From contig JABISG010000103.1 of the NCBI GenBank assembly GCA_018699955.1, forward strand, positions 49,118 to 113,117: 64,000 bases of DNA. Reading direction: 5' to 3'. The notes beneath the pieces were generated by a model that was not told the origin of the DNA, did no database searches, and saw nothing but the letters and a program-made list of their open reading frames with translations. Of the stretch, positions 26,033-34,935 are shown piece by piece; the stretch's first letter is position 1, and each line of letters starts with the position of its first letter. The stretch comes from Planctomycetaceae bacterium (GTDB taxonomy: Bacteria > Planctomycetota > Planctomycetia > Planctomycetales > Planctomycetaceae). The translations under genes were made by a program, and so were the position numbers.

Positions 26033-26554
26033 ATGAATTTGACACGACGAGACTTTAGCAAACTGACGGCGACCGCGTTCGGCGGCGTATTGGCCGGCAG
26101 TGTGATTGGTTGCGGTGGTGATGACGATGCCAGCTCGTCGGACACAGTCAGCGATGGCGATGTCACCGTTGCGTCCGACGACGCCACGGCCGATGCCACC
26201 CCGGCCGGCGACGGTTCTCCCACCAACGGCGAACAGGAATTGGCCGGTGCCGAACTGCCGGAACACAACGCCTGCCTCGGTCTGAATCAGTGCAAAGAGT
26301 TCGGAAAAAACGCCGGAGAACACGACTGCGCCGGACAAGGTTCGTGCGCCACCGTGACGCACGATTGCGCAGAGCAGAACAGTTGCAAGTATCTCGGTGC
26401 GTGCGATGGGAAGGTCGGTGCCAATCAATGTAAGCAGCAAGGCGGGTGTCAGGTACCGATGACCGCTGGCGATGAACTCTGGTTGCAAGCCCGCGCCGCG
26501 TTTGAGAAACGGATGAAAGCCAAAGGAACCGAAGTCGGAGCGGCCCCGCTGTAA
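26033..26554 (+). CDS. bufferin-like cysteine-rich RiPP precursor 2, Tat lipoprotein
   Basis: A 173-residue paralogue of the protein at 25227. Start 26033 is preceded by AAAAGGAA. It has a Tat motif (TRRDFSKL), a lipobox (SVIGCGGD, Cys27), an acidic Ser/Asp/Ala-rich linker, and a core with nine cysteines at nearly the same spacing as paralogue 1: CLGLNQC, CAGQGSC, CAEQNSC, CKYLGAC, CKQQGGC, ending QVPM. The linkers are unrelated in sequence while the core and signal are conserved, which points to selection on the cysteine region. It lies 65 bases before the DUF692 gene and is probably cotranscribed with it. Confidence 0.8.
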   Translation: MNLTRRDFSKLTATAFGGVLAGSVIGCGGDDDASSSDTVSDGDVTVASDDATADATPAGDGSPTNGEQELAGAELPEHNACLGLNQCKEFGKNAGEHDCAGQGSCATVTHDCAEQNSCKYLGACDGKVGANQCKQQGGCQVPMTAGDELWLQARAAFEKRMKAKGTEVGAAPL

Positions 26555-26588
26555 TTGAGTCCTACGCTTCCTGAACACCACCCGAAGG

Positions 26589-26610
26589 CCCACGGGCCGC
26601 GGCCCGTGGG
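26589..26610. promoter_or_regulatory. perfect 22-base palindrome before the MNIO gene
   Basis: The half-site cccacgggccg is followed directly by its exact reverse complement. It stands nine bases before the ATG of the DUF692 gene and would form a hairpin overlapping the ribosome-binding region, or be an operator. No good Shine-Dalgarno is otherwise visible at that start. Function is inferred only from position. Confidence 0.6.
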
Positions 26611-26619
26611 AACCACCTC

Positions 26620-27564
26620 ATGCTCGAACCCCGTCTGGGACATCCCAACATCGGACTTGGTCTCGGACTGCGGACCGTGCATTACCAGCACATTCTGCAG
26701 CACGAACCCAAAGTCGACTGGTTCGAGATCATTTCCGAAAACTACATGGACACCGAGGGGCGTCCGCGATACGTGCTGGAGCAAATCGCCGAACGTTATC
26801 CAATTGTGATGCACGGCGTCTCAATGTCAATCGGCTCGACCGATCCGTTGGACTTCGATTATCTGCAGAAATTGAAGCGACTGGCCGCGACAGTCGGCGC
26901 GCTCTGGATTTCGGATCACATTTGCTGGACCGGCGTTGCGAGTTTGAACGCTCACGATTTGCTTCCGTTGCCCTACAACGAAGCAACGCTCAAACACACA
27001 ATCGATCGGGTTCGCATCGTGCAGGATGTGCTGGAACGCACGCTCGTTTTGGAGAATCCCAGCAGTTACGTCACATTCGCCGACTCAACAATGCCCGAAT
27101 CGGAATTCGTCAACCGGTTGGCCGCCGAGACCGATTGCGGGTTGTTGCTCGATGTGAACAACGTCTACGTGTCCAGCGTCAACCACGACTTCGATCCGGT
27201 TGAGTATCTCGAATCGGTGCCTCACAAGAACGTCGTGCAGTTTCATTTGGCCGGGCATACCAACCTGGGGACGCATTGCATCGACACGCACGACGGACAC
27301 GTCATCGATCCCGTCTGGGAGTTGTACCGGCTCGCGCATCGGCTGACGGGCGGCGTTTCCACCTTGTTGGAATGGGATGCAAAGATCCCGGAATTCCCCG
27401 TCGTGCATGCCGAAGTGCTGAAAGCCAAACCGTTCATCGGTGCCGAAACCGAATCAGCTGCGGACGTGGCAGAAACCGTAACCGATTCAGAACAGAAACC
27501 GGACGAAGCAGCGACAACAACTGTGCCTCATCCGGCGGCCTATGTGGTGGCGGAAGCGGAATGA
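26620..27564 (+). CDS. bufB: DUF692 family multinuclear non-haem iron enzyme (MNIO), RiPP maturase
   Basis: A 314-residue cytoplasmic TIM-barrel protein. Family landmarks in order: [88 protein letters not shown] and LLEWDAKIP. The His, Glu, Asp and Asn residues in these motifs form the iron sites in MNIO enzymes, which oxidise cysteines of precursor peptides (to thiooxazole in bufferins). The C-terminal 40 residues are an acidic Ala/Glu/Thr-rich extension beyond the usual family length. The stop overlaps the next start by four bases (ATGA), so it is translationally coupled to its DUF2063 partner. The precursors upstream are the expected substrates. Confidence 0.9.
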   Translation: MLEPRLGHPNIGLGLGLRTVHYQHILQHEPKVDWFEIISENYMDTEGRPRYVLEQIAERYPIVMHGVSMSIGSTDPLDFDYLQKLKRLAATVGALWISDHICWTGVASLNAHDLLPLPYNEATLKHTIDRVRIVQDVLERTLVLENPSSYVTFADSTMPESEFVNRLAAETDCGLLLDVNNVYVSSVNHDFDPVEYLESVPHKNVVQFHLAGHTNLGTHCIDTHDGHVIDPVWELYRLAHRLTGGVSTLLEWDAKIPEFPVVHAEVLKAKPFIGAETESAADVAETVTDSEQKPDEAATTTVPHPAAYVVAEAE

Positions 27565-28460
27565 GCGAAACGCCGCGAAAACTTGGACAGGTTCAGCAGT
27601 GGATGCAGGCGGTCATCATGCACCCCGACGGAGTGGTCGGCGGCATCGAATCGACAGCGGCGCAGACGCACATCGATGTCTCGGTCAACGACATCGAGCA
27701 GGTCATCAAACGGTCTCAGGCCCAAAACAGCATCGAACGGTTGCAGGTGTATGGAAACGCATACTTCGCCCGATTGGTTGAAGTGTTACGCGACGAATTC
27801 CCGGCCCTGCAACATGCAATCGGCGAAGAAGCCTTCGACGGTTTCGCCTTCGGCTATTTGCAGGCGTACCCATCACACAGCTACACGCTGGCCGATCTGT
27901 CCCGCAATTTTTCGCAGTATCTTCGAGAGACGCGGCCGCCGGCCGATGCCGAAGAAGAGGGACCGGACTGGATCGAGTTTCTGATCGATCTGGCAGCGCT
28001 AGAACGTACCTACAGCGAAGTTTTCAGCGGGCCGGGTCCGGAAGCCGGCGATCATTTGAAGCCGGGTGAGTTGCAAGAGATTCCGCCCGAGCGTTGGGCC
28101 GATGCGACACTGATTCCAATGCCCTGTCTGCGTTTAATGAAGTTCGGTTTTCCCGTCCACGAATACGCAACCGCCGTTCGCCAGGGTGGCGACCCGCATC
28201 CCCCCGATCCCCAGGAAACGAATCTGGTGATCGGCCGCCGTGATTTTGTGGTGAGACGAAAGGCGGTCGGTCGCGTGGAGTTTGAAATGCTCAGCGCGAT
28301 CGTCGATGGGCTGGCGTTAGGCGACGCCATCCAGCGCGTGCTGGAACAGACCGATGTCGAGTTCGAGGCGCTGGCAGCCGAAATCGGCGAGTGGTTCAAG
28401 ACCTGGGCCGCCGCGCAGTTCTTCCGTGCCGTTGAAGTGGGCGGCGCGGATGTGAGCTAA
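27561..28460 (+). CDS. bufC: DUF2063 domain protein, MNIO partner (BufC/HvfC-like)
   Basis: A 299-residue protein beginning at the ATG that overlaps the MNIO stop. The N-terminal DUF2063 domain has the family pattern [40 protein letters not shown] and the helix-rich [16 protein letters not shown]; the C-terminal half (about 180-299) resembles the winged-helix-like region that contacts the precursor in MNIO systems. DUF2063 proteins pair with DUF692 enzymes and are thought to bind the leader or precursor and present it. No other subunit gene follows; the next gene is on the opposite strand. Confidence 0.88.
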   Translation: MSETPRKLGQVQQWMQAVIMHPDGVVGGIESTAAQTHIDVSVNDIEQVIKRSQAQNSIERLQVYGNAYFARLVEVLRDEFPALQHAIGEEAFDGFAFGYLQAYPSHSYTLADLSRNFSQYLRETRPPADAEEEGPDWIEFLIDLAALERTYSEVFSGPGPEAGDHLKPGELQEIPPERWADATLIPMPCLRLMKFGFPVHEYATAVRQGGDPHPPDPQETNLVIGRRDFVVRRKAVGRVEFEMLSAIVDGLALGDAIQRVLEQTDVEFEALAAEIGEWFKTWAAAQFFRAVEVGGADVS

Positions 28461-28505
28461 GGGAATCGGGAGGCCACGGGCCGGCCAGTTTTTCTCCCCC
28501 TCTCC

Positions 28506-29195
28506 TTATTTCCCGCTCTCCCCCTCTTTCTTTCCCCCCTCTTTTTCTTCACTCGGTAACCACCGCCGCGCTAGCAGTGCGAGACACAACGGAACGGTCC
28601 CCGAGAGCACGGCGGCTGCCGGAAGCAGATCGTGTTGCTGGGAGAATCGACCGAATGCCGCGTAGACCAGGGCGATCATCAGATTACTGGCCGCAACGGG
28701 GAGCAGAAATCGTTTCCAGGAGAGTCCGCTTGCCCCCATCAGTAGCACGCAAGCTTCGGCCAGAATTGGGAGCGCGCGGGTGAGCACCAGCGCAAGCGGT
28801 CCGTATCGCCGAGTGAGTGCGGCCATTTGATCGACGTCGCTGGATTCGGCGCGCCGCTTCACAAACCGGGCACCAAACGTGCGGGCCAATGTGAATCCTA
28901 ACATCGCCCCCAGCGTCATACCGACCCACGAGGCGAGCGTCGCCTGCCAGATTCCAAGAACACCGCCGGCCCACGTGCTGACCGCGCTGGACGGTATCGG
29001 CAAAAAGATATCGGTCGCCAATACGCCGACGACAAACAGCATCCGCACGCCATCGGAAACGGGCGCTTCACCGTCATCGGCGACGAGCCACCCTTCCACC
29101 TGCTTTTCGAACGTCTCCCCCAAAAAGAGAAACGGCACAATGGGGACGGCCAGGAAAACAGCCAACCAAAGCGTCGCCCGCAATACTTTGTTCAT
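28506..29195 (-). CDS. DedA/SNARE-associated (VTT) family membrane protein
   Basis: A 229-residue polytopic membrane protein. A hydrophobic N-terminus (TLWLAVFLAVPIVPFLFLG) precedes a VTT-type core: IFLPIPSSAVSTWAGG, WVGMTLGAMLGFTLARTFG, RYGPLALVLTRALPILAEA and the re-entrant-like VLLMGASGLSWKRFLL. DedA proteins affect membrane potential and lipid carrier (undecaprenyl phosphate) or phospholipid translocation. The C-terminal tail is a Glu/Lys/Gly low-complexity run encoded by a pyrimidine-rich plus-strand tract (28491-28552). It is convergent with the MNIO operon, and there is no evidence that it takes part in RiPP maturation. Confidence 0.8.
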   Translation of the reverse strand: MNKVLRATLWLAVFLAVPIVPFLFLGETFEKQVEGWLVADDGEAPVSDGVRMLFVVGVLATDIFLPIPSSAVSTWAGGVLGIWQATLASWVGMTLGAMLGFTLARTFGARFVKRRAESSDVDQMAALTRRYGPLALVLTRALPILAEACVLLMGASGLSWKRFLLPVAASNLMIALVYAAFGRFSQQHDLLPAAAVLSGTVPLCLALLARRWLPSEEKEGGKKEGESGK

Positions 29196-29313
29196 TGTCG
29201 ATCGACGATTTTCTATTGACTATTGGAAAAACGGCCCACGTGCGAATCAAAATGCCATCGGTGCTTTTTCAACAGCCTGCTAGTCAATTCTCAATCGCCG
29301 ATCGTCAATTCTA

Positions 29314-30417
29314 TCACTTGTCTTTCAGCCGGCGGCTGGCTTCCTTGAGGACTTCGCGTTCCTCATCGGTCAGGCTGGCCTCGCCTTGCTGGTGGATCTT
29401 TTCGAGGATGCCATCGACTCGCTCATCAATTGGTTCGTCTGGTGGTTGGGCGGACGGCTGAAAGATGCGCACGTTGGGATTACGCCGGGGACGTTTCCAG
29501 CCGGATGTTCGCCCCAGCAGGCCATACCACAACGGAATCAGCCGCCAGTTGTAGTACTTGTAGCCAACACCAAATGCCGCCCCCCCCAAATGCGCCGCAT
29601 GGGCCACTCCTGAACCGTCCTGGAGCAGTCCCATCGTATCGACGACCGCATAGATGACGGCCATCACCCACAGATCCATTGGAATGATGAACATGACGTA
29701 GACCTTCATTTTCGGGAAGGTCATCGCCGTCAGAAAGACGACCGCCATCACGCCGCCCGATGCCCCCAACGCCCCCGTGGGATCGCGAGTGATGACAGAA
29801 AACAGCAGATGCCCAAGTCCGCTGATCACGACGCCGGTGAGATAGAAGACGAGAAACTCGCGCGATCCGAGAATCGATTCGACCGCACGGCCGAACATCC
29901 ACAGGACGAACAAGTTGAACAAAATGTGATTGAAGCTGCCGTGACAGAAGCCGGAGGTCAACAGCCGCCACACCACTTGCCAGGAACCGAGTGCATCGAC
30001 ACGAAAGGCACTTTCCAAATCTTCAATGGGGATCAATCCGTATCGATCTCCCCATCGGATTGCGGCGTAGTGTTCGGTCTGCGCCCCCAGAGATTGAATC
30101 TCTGTGTTCGGTGGAATCGTCAATTCCTTTTCGCCGACAGAGATCGAAATCTCACGAGGGATGCCATCGCGCAGGCTGTCATTCTCGATGAATGAAACCG
30201 GCCCGCTGGTCACGGTTTGCCAAGCCAGTTTCAGGTCGAGCCAATTGGTGACCTGCGGGTTAAGATTCTGCAGCAGGAACACCGCGATGTTGGCAATCAA
30301 CAGGTATTTGATTGCCCACTGCCCGCCGAATCCGCCACCGAAACCACCAAAGCCACCGCCGCGGGATCCGCCGTCGGGTCGCTCGTCGCGAATGTAATCG
30401 CGGTTATGAATGCCCAT
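29314..30417 (-). CDS. rhomboid family intramembrane serine protease
   Basis: A 367-residue membrane protein. The start at 30417 (MGIHNRDYIRDE) is preferred; the upstream frame adds 33 unremarkable residues. A Gly/Phe-rich stretch (GGGFGGFGGGFGG) precedes the first helix (YLLIANIAVFLLQ). An inserted soluble loop follows, then the rhomboid core: SGFCHGSFNHILFNLF, with the conserved HxxxN; GALGASGGVMAVVFL with the catalytic Ser in GxSG; and AHAAHLGGAAFGVGY with the catalytic His. The tail is charged (DEEREVLKEASRRLKDK). Rhomboids cleave single-pass membrane proteins; the substrate is unknown. All catalytic positions are present, so it should be active. Confidence 0.9.
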   Translation of the reverse strand: MGIHNRDYIRDERPDGGSRGGGFGGFGGGFGGQWAIKYLLIANIAVFLLQNLNPQVTNWLDLKLAWQTVTSGPVSFIENDSLRDGIPREISISVGEKELTIPPNTEIQSLGAQTEHYAAIRWGDRYGLIPIEDLESAFRVDALGSWQVVWRLLTSGFCHGSFNHILFNLFVLWMFGRAVESILGSREFLVFYLTGVVISGLGHLLFSVITRDPTGALGASGGVMAVVFLTAMTFPKMKVYVMFIIPMDLWVMAVIYAVVDTMGLLQDGSGVAHAAHLGGAAFGVGYKYYNWRLIPLWYGLLGRTSGWKRPRRNPNVRIFQPSAQPPDEPIDERVDGILEKIHQQGEASLTDEEREVLKEASRRLKDK

Positions 30418-30551
30418 CTCAAACGTCCGTTTCGTAGGGGCAGTGCTGGCGTTGAGTCCCGTTCTCCGAACGTCCAGCGAACTGTCATTCCTATGATAGT
30501 TCGATAACGCCCACACTGAAACGGCAGCCGCCGCACAGCGTCATTCGCTCG

Positions 30552-31448
30552 CTACGGGGTGGAGGCGTTTTTCGTCGCCGGGGGCAGTTCCTTAATCAGC
30601 TCTGAATTGTCGTCCGTCGTTTCCTTCAGCGTTGCATACGCCGTTTTCGCTTGGCGACGCAACCGATCGATTTCGGCCTGAAGCAAATTGCGAGCTTCTT
30701 CTTCGGCGGCAATCGCCGCCAGCAATCCATGCGTGAACTCCAACCCAACCAATCCCCCCGTAGGTGCAGGGGCATTGTTCGGCCCCTGTAATTCCTCCAG
30801 ACGCTTCTGATGTTGCTTGTTGGCATCGTCAAGCAGACCTTGCTGAACGGTCAGGTAGCCGGTCTTGGCAGTCGATCGTTCGTCTGCGTCGATCAATGCC
30901 TGCTGCAAATCGGTGAACCGCGTAATAGGACCTCCCGGAACCCGTTGCCAAACTCGCCAACGCTGATTCTGAGCATTCCACGGAGCGGCTTCCCCGGCAC
31001 GGACGGTCCACGACGGCACCAGTTCGGCATTGGTATCGGTCACGCTCTGCACGTGGAGCGGTCCAACCCAAACGTACCCTTTGCCATCGGCTGACGGACG
31101 AAATGCCTGCAACAGCGGATTCTCGCCGCCATCGCGGTTCTGCCCGCCGACAATGCCGTTTCGCATTCCAATGGGCAGGCTGACCGACGCGGCATCGGCC
31201 TTTGTCACATTGAAGCCGGTAATCGGCGTTCCCCAATTCATGAGGACAACCTGCAACTCGGCACGCAGTTTCGCCAGGTCGGCTTCCTTGGTGACGATCG
31301 ACTTGGCGTTCGCGACGTTGCTCTGCCTCAGCCCATCGTTCTTCATCGTCCACGAGTTGCGGACGGTGATCATCTGGGCCGTGAAAGCCGCCGACGCAGC
31401 TCCTCCCACGATGGCCAGAAAGAGGAAGATTTTTCCGGAAATGTGCAT
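30552..31448 (-). CDS. membrane-anchored coiled-coil protein, unrecognised
   Basis: A 298-residue protein. The N-terminal helix (IFLFLAIVGGAASAAFTAQMI) anchors it in the membrane. Two regions look like coiled coils: about 35-70 (SIVTKEADLAKLRAELQ) and about 200-285 (HQKRLEELQ, then AAEEEARNLLQAEIDRLRRQ). Between them is a compact region with PLLQAFRPSADGKGYVWVGP and a Trp-rich stretch (NQRWRVWQRVPGG). The pattern occurs in planctomycete hypothetical proteins as I remember them, but I cannot assign a function. It lies behind the rhomboid gene on the same strand and might be cotranscribed with it. Confidence 0.65.
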   Translation of the reverse strand: MHISGKIFLFLAIVGGAASAAFTAQMITVRNSWTMKNDGLRQSNVANAKSIVTKEADLAKLRAELQVVLMNWGTPITGFNVTKADAASVSLPIGMRNGIVGGQNRDGGENPLLQAFRPSADGKGYVWVGPLHVQSVTDTNAELVPSWTVRAGEAAPWNAQNQRWRVWQRVPGGPITRFTDLQQALIDADERSTAKTGYLTVQQGLLDDANKQHQKRLEELQGPNNAPAPTGGLVGLEFTHGLLAAIAAEEEARNLLQAEIDRLRRQAKTAYATLKETTDDNSELIKELPPATKNASTP

Positions 31449-31840
31449 TTGTTGTTTTCCCGACGACCCGTGTGCTGGCAGCAGCCGAACGTACCACCTC
31501 AGCGCTGATACCCGCCGTCACTGCGTGAGTCTGAAATGTAGGTTTAATCTATCATACGCCACGGTTTACAGCATGGTCAAGCAGAAAAACAAGGAGCATT
31601 CGGGTGGGAGTCAGGGCAATCCGACGACAACGCGGGCCGGTGTGTGACGCTTCTGACGGTCATTCCGTCTCTGCACCATCTCGCGCCGGTCAATTCCGGT
31701 TTGATATAGGCGATGACTTAACAATCTCATATCGTGTCGCGCGACACGCCAATGCTCCGCCAGCTTCTCGCTGCATGCAATTTGGCCTGACTTCCAGATA
31801 GCCCTGATGGTCAAATCAGCAGGTTCGGGAGAAGCCGTTT
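31449..31840. other. intergenic stretch between divergent coiled-coil and aldo/keto reductase genes
   Basis: No gene. The only structure noticed is a perfect 14-base palindrome, gtgtcgcgcgacac at 31734-31747, about 95 bases before the reductase start; it could be an operator. Confidence 0.45.
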
Positions 31841-32794
31841 ATGGAGATGCGATCGCTTGGCTCATCGGGACTTGAAGTCTCGCGGTTGGGGTTCGGCGCC
31901 TGGCAACTTGGGGGCCACGGCTGGGGCGACTGCGATCGGGATCAAACGGTGCGAGCGGTGCGCGACGCTGTGGACAACGGCATCAATTTCTTCGACACGG
32001 CCGATGTGTACGGGTTGGGCGAGTCGGAACGCCAGTTGAGTAAGGCCCTCGGTTCTCAACGACACGAAGTTGTCATCGCGACAAAATTCGGCGTGCGTTG
32101 GAATGAACAGAAGGAAACTCGCACGGACATCAGCCCCGAATATCTGGTCGGTGCGTTGGAAGAGAGTTTGCGACGCCTGAAGATCGACCGAATTCCTCTT
32201 TTCTATGTCCATTGGCCCGACGGTCGGACTCCCATCGAAGAAGCGATGGCGGCACTGGTTCGGCAGCGGGATGCGGGGAAAATTGCTGCGATCGGCATTT
32301 CCAACTTCTCCGCCAATGAAATCCGAGCCGCTGCCGAAGTCACCGAAATCGCTGCGGTGCAGATGCAGTTCAGCCTCATCAACCGTGAGGTCATCGAGCA
32401 GGTTCTTCCCACTCTCGAAGAGTTGAACATCCCGCTGGTCGCGTGGGGGGCATTGACCAAGGGGTTATTGAGCGGAAAATTCTCGCAGCAATCCGAATTC
32501 CCGGACGACGACACCCGACATCGCGACCCCGACTTTCTCGGCGAGAGATTCCTGTCAAATCTGAAAGTAGCCGACGGGCTGAAAACGCTCTCAACACGAT
32601 TGGGCCGTTCGCCGGCTCAGATTGCGATTCGCTGGCTATTGGACTCTCCCGGCACAACCGCCGTTCTCGCAGGCGCGAAGACGACCGCACAGGTGCTGGA
32701 AAACTGCCAGGCATGCGGATGGCAGCTCAGCGAAGACGACTACCAGTTTCTGCAACGTCTGACCGACGATGCACGGTCGCCGACAGCCGACTGA
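31841..32794 (+). CDS. aldo/keto reductase
   Basis: A 317-residue cytoplasmic (alpha/beta)8 barrel. The catalytic tetrad is visible: Asp and Tyr in FDTADVYGLGESE, Lys in VIATKFGVRW, His in LFYVHWPDG. NADPH-binding features near the C-terminus include AIRWLLDSPGTTAVLAGAKT, containing the typical phosphate-binding segment. Family members reduce aldehydes and ketones; a specific substrate cannot be assigned. It is convergent with the sugar-transferase gene, 25 bases apart. Confidence 0.9.
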   Translation: MEMRSLGSSGLEVSRLGFGAWQLGGHGWGDCDRDQTVRAVRDAVDNGINFFDTADVYGLGESERQLSKALGSQRHEVVIATKFGVRWNEQKETRTDISPEYLVGALEESLRRLKIDRIPLFYVHWPDGRTPIEEAMAALVRQRDAGKIAAIGISNFSANEIRAAAEVTEIAAVQMQFSLINREVIEQVLPTLEELNIPLVAWGALTKGLLSGKFSQQSEFPDDDTRHRDPDFLGERFLSNLKVADGLKTLSTRLGRSPAQIAIRWLLDSPGTTAVLAGAKTTAQVLENCQACGWQLSEDDYQFLQRLTDDARSPTAD

Positions 32795-32819
32795 TGCGAT
32801 GGCGTTGGCACAGATCGGC

Positions 32820-33611
32820 TCACGCCGCTGCACGCGCGTCGTCGCATCCGTCCTCGCGTTCGTCGGTTGTTTCGTCAGCCGGTGACTGCTCCGACAGATC
32901 GGGGATCGTCAGTACGTCGAACCTCAACGCGACCGAGATCACCGTTGCCACGATGATGTGAAGGTCGGTCCAGAAGTTACTGTGTTCGACGTAGTATAAG
33001 CCCAGGCGAATCTTCTCCGGTGCAACCAGGCGAAGGTACGCTTCGTCGGGATCGTCGGCACCTTCCAGTATCTGCCCCAGGTTGCGAAACCTCAGCGACG
33101 CGTAATCGGTGATGCCGGGACGAACGTCGAGCAGCCGACGTTGATCGGGCGTATAGAGTTCAACCAGCGGTGCGACTTGTGGGCGCGGGCCGACGAAACT
33201 CATCGTGCCGTCCAGCACGTTGAACAATTGCGGCAACTCATCCAGTTTAAATCGACGCAAGAATCCCCCCACGCGTGTGATTCGTGGGTCGTCGTTGCTG
33301 GTTGACGATCCGCCCACCCGCTCCGCATCGACACACATCGTCCGGAATTTGAAGATTCGGAACATCCGACCGAATCGCCCCACGCGTTCGCCGCGGTAGA
33401 ACACCGGCCCTTTTGAGTTGAGCTTGATGACGACAGCGACGAGCAACAGCAACGGAGCCGTCGCAACGATGCCGAGACCGCTCACCACCACATCAAAGGA
33501 CCGTTTCATCATCATCGTGTCGAGTTCTTCTCGCGGCACAGGAAGCCCACCGACACGGCCACATGGCAGCATCGATGCGAGGCAAAAACGCGGGGTGACG
33601 TATATGTTCAT
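32820..33611 (-). CDS. phosphoglycosyl transferase initiating polysaccharide synthesis (WcaJ/PglC-like)
   Basis: A 263-residue monotopic phosphoglycosyl transferase. After a short N-terminal extension come KRSFDVVVSGLGIVATAPL (membrane-entering helix), GPVFYRGERVGRFGRMFRIF, FKFRTMCVDAE, the catalytic-site segment FKLDELPQLFNVL with the conserved Asp-Glu, MSFVGPRPQ and DVRPGITDYASLRF. These enzymes transfer a sugar phosphate from a nucleotide sugar to undecaprenyl phosphate as the first step of O-antigen or capsule units. It is divergent from the WbpB/D/E-like genes and forms the start of the glycan locus. The C-terminal 30 residues are acidic and unconserved. Confidence 0.9.
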   Translation of the reverse strand: MNIYVTPRFCLASMLPCGRVGGLPVPREELDTMMMKRSFDVVVSGLGIVATAPLLLLVAVVIKLNSKGPVFYRGERVGRFGRMFRIFKFRTMCVDAERVGGSSTSNDDPRITRVGGFLRRFKLDELPQLFNVLDGTMSFVGPRPQVAPLVELYTPDQRRLLDVRPGITDYASLRFRNLGQILEGADDPDEAYLRLVAPEKIRLGLYYVEHSNFWTDLHIIVATVISVALRFDVLTIPDLSEQSPADETTDEREDGCDDARAAA

Positions 33612-33839
33612 CCCTCGATCAATTCAAGGCCAATCGACCGGAATCGGGTGCCGCGTGAGACTTGCGTTTGGGCAGGATTACAGGGCGATTTCAGGCAGAG
33701 ACGATCCGTCAAATATCCGGATTTCCGAGAGGACGTGCACACCGACATTGCCCTTGACCTGCTGAGAGATACGGGGCTATAGTCCCGCCCGGTTTCGGTA
33801 TTGCTTCTGTCGATTTACGACGTGAAAAAGGAGTTCGCG

Positions 33840-34865
33840 GTGGTCCAGTCTGCGATCAATCTTGGTGTTGTCGGGCTTGGCGGATGGGGAAAATTCGTCG
33901 TCCGAAATTTCTCGCAAACGGCCGGTTGCAAGTTGAAATACATCTGCGACGCAAGCTCCGAATCGCTCTCTCGGCAGGGCCGCCTCTACCCCGATGCAAT
34001 CCCGACCAATCAATATTCCGACCTCCTCGACGACCTGGAATTGGATGCCGTCGCATTGGCAACCCCTGCCCCCATGCATTACGACATGGCGCGGGCAGCA
34101 CTGCTGGCCGACAAGCACGTCTACGTCGAAAAACCGATGGCGCTCTCGGCCGAACATGCCGAGTCGCTCGTCGAATTGGCAGAGACGCGCGGCCTGAAAC
34201 TTATGGTGGGACACCTGCTGCTGTATCACCCCGCTGTTGAAATGATGAAGCAGCAGGTCGATGCAGGCGAGTTGGGCGAAATCTACTACATGTATTGCCA
34301 ACGGCTGAATCTGGGCGTGGTTCGGCAGAACGAAAACTCATTCTGGTCGCTCGCACCACACGACATTTCGGTCATCCTGCATCTGTTCGACTCGGAACCG
34401 ATTCGCGTCGAGGCATCGGGACAAAGCTATCTGCAGCAGGGCGTGGAAGACGTCGTCATGGCGACTCTCCATTTCCCCGGCGGGCGCATGGCGAACATTC
34501 ACGTTTCCTGGCTCGATCCTCACAAAACACGATCTATGACGTTGGTCGGCTCGGAAAAGATGCTGGTGTTCGACGACATGCAGCCGACCGAGAAGATTCG
34601 CATCTTCGACAAGGCAGCAACGGTGTCGCTCGTTCCGGAACGCCCGCAAACGCCGGTCAACGTGCGTCACGGCGATATTCTCGCGCCGCGCATTTCGCCG
34701 CGCGAGCCGTTGGCGGTCGAAACATCGCACTTTATTGAGTCAATTGTTAACGACACGCAACCCCGTAGCGATGGCTACGATGGCCTGCGCGTCGTACGTG
34801 TTCTGGAAGCGGTTGAAAATCAACTCCGCCAGATCGAACGGCCATTTCTTCGTCGTGCGGCATGA
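33840..34865 (+). CDS. Gfo/Idh/MocA oxidoreductase, WbpB-like UDP-sugar 3-dehydrogenase
   Basis: A 341-residue protein. GTG 33840 is chosen as start because AAAAGGAG lies six bases before it; the frame is open earlier but has only a TTG. The Rossmann motif LGVVGLGGWGKFVVRNF binds NAD, ATPAPMHYDMARAAL and VYVEKPMALS are the family's central motif (EKP Lys), and NSFWSLAPHDISVI carries the catalytic His/Asp region. In Pseudomonas WbpB oxidises the C3 hydroxyl of UDP-GlcNAc uronic acid. Acetyltransferase and aminotransferase genes follow in the WbpD/WbpE order of function, so the same role is likely here. Confidence 0.82.
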   Translation: MVQSAINLGVVGLGGWGKFVVRNFSQTAGCKLKYICDASSESLSRQGRLYPDAIPTNQYSDLLDDLELDAVALATPAPMHYDMARAALLADKHVYVEKPMALSAEHAESLVELAETRGLKLMVGHLLLYHPAVEMMKQQVDAGELGEIYYMYCQRLNLGVVRQNENSFWSLAPHDISVILHLFDSEPIRVEASGQSYLQQGVEDVVMATLHFPGGRMANIHVSWLDPHKTRSMTLVGSEKMLVFDDMQPTEKIRIFDKAATVSLVPERPQTPVNVRHGDILAPRISPREPLAVETSHFIESIVNDTQPRSDGYDGLRVVRVLEAVENQLRQIERPFLRRAA

Positions 34866-34935
34866 TCCCCGCGGGGTGGAACTCATACGGGGTTCCGTTA
34901 CTGGCCAATGTTTTAGCGTTGACGTGGGGGCGGTC

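Noticed and set aside
28491..28552. Pyrimidine-rich tract as a regulatory or triplex element
   Set aside because: It is explained by the Glu/Lys/Gly-rich C-terminal tail of the DedA-like protein on the minus strand.
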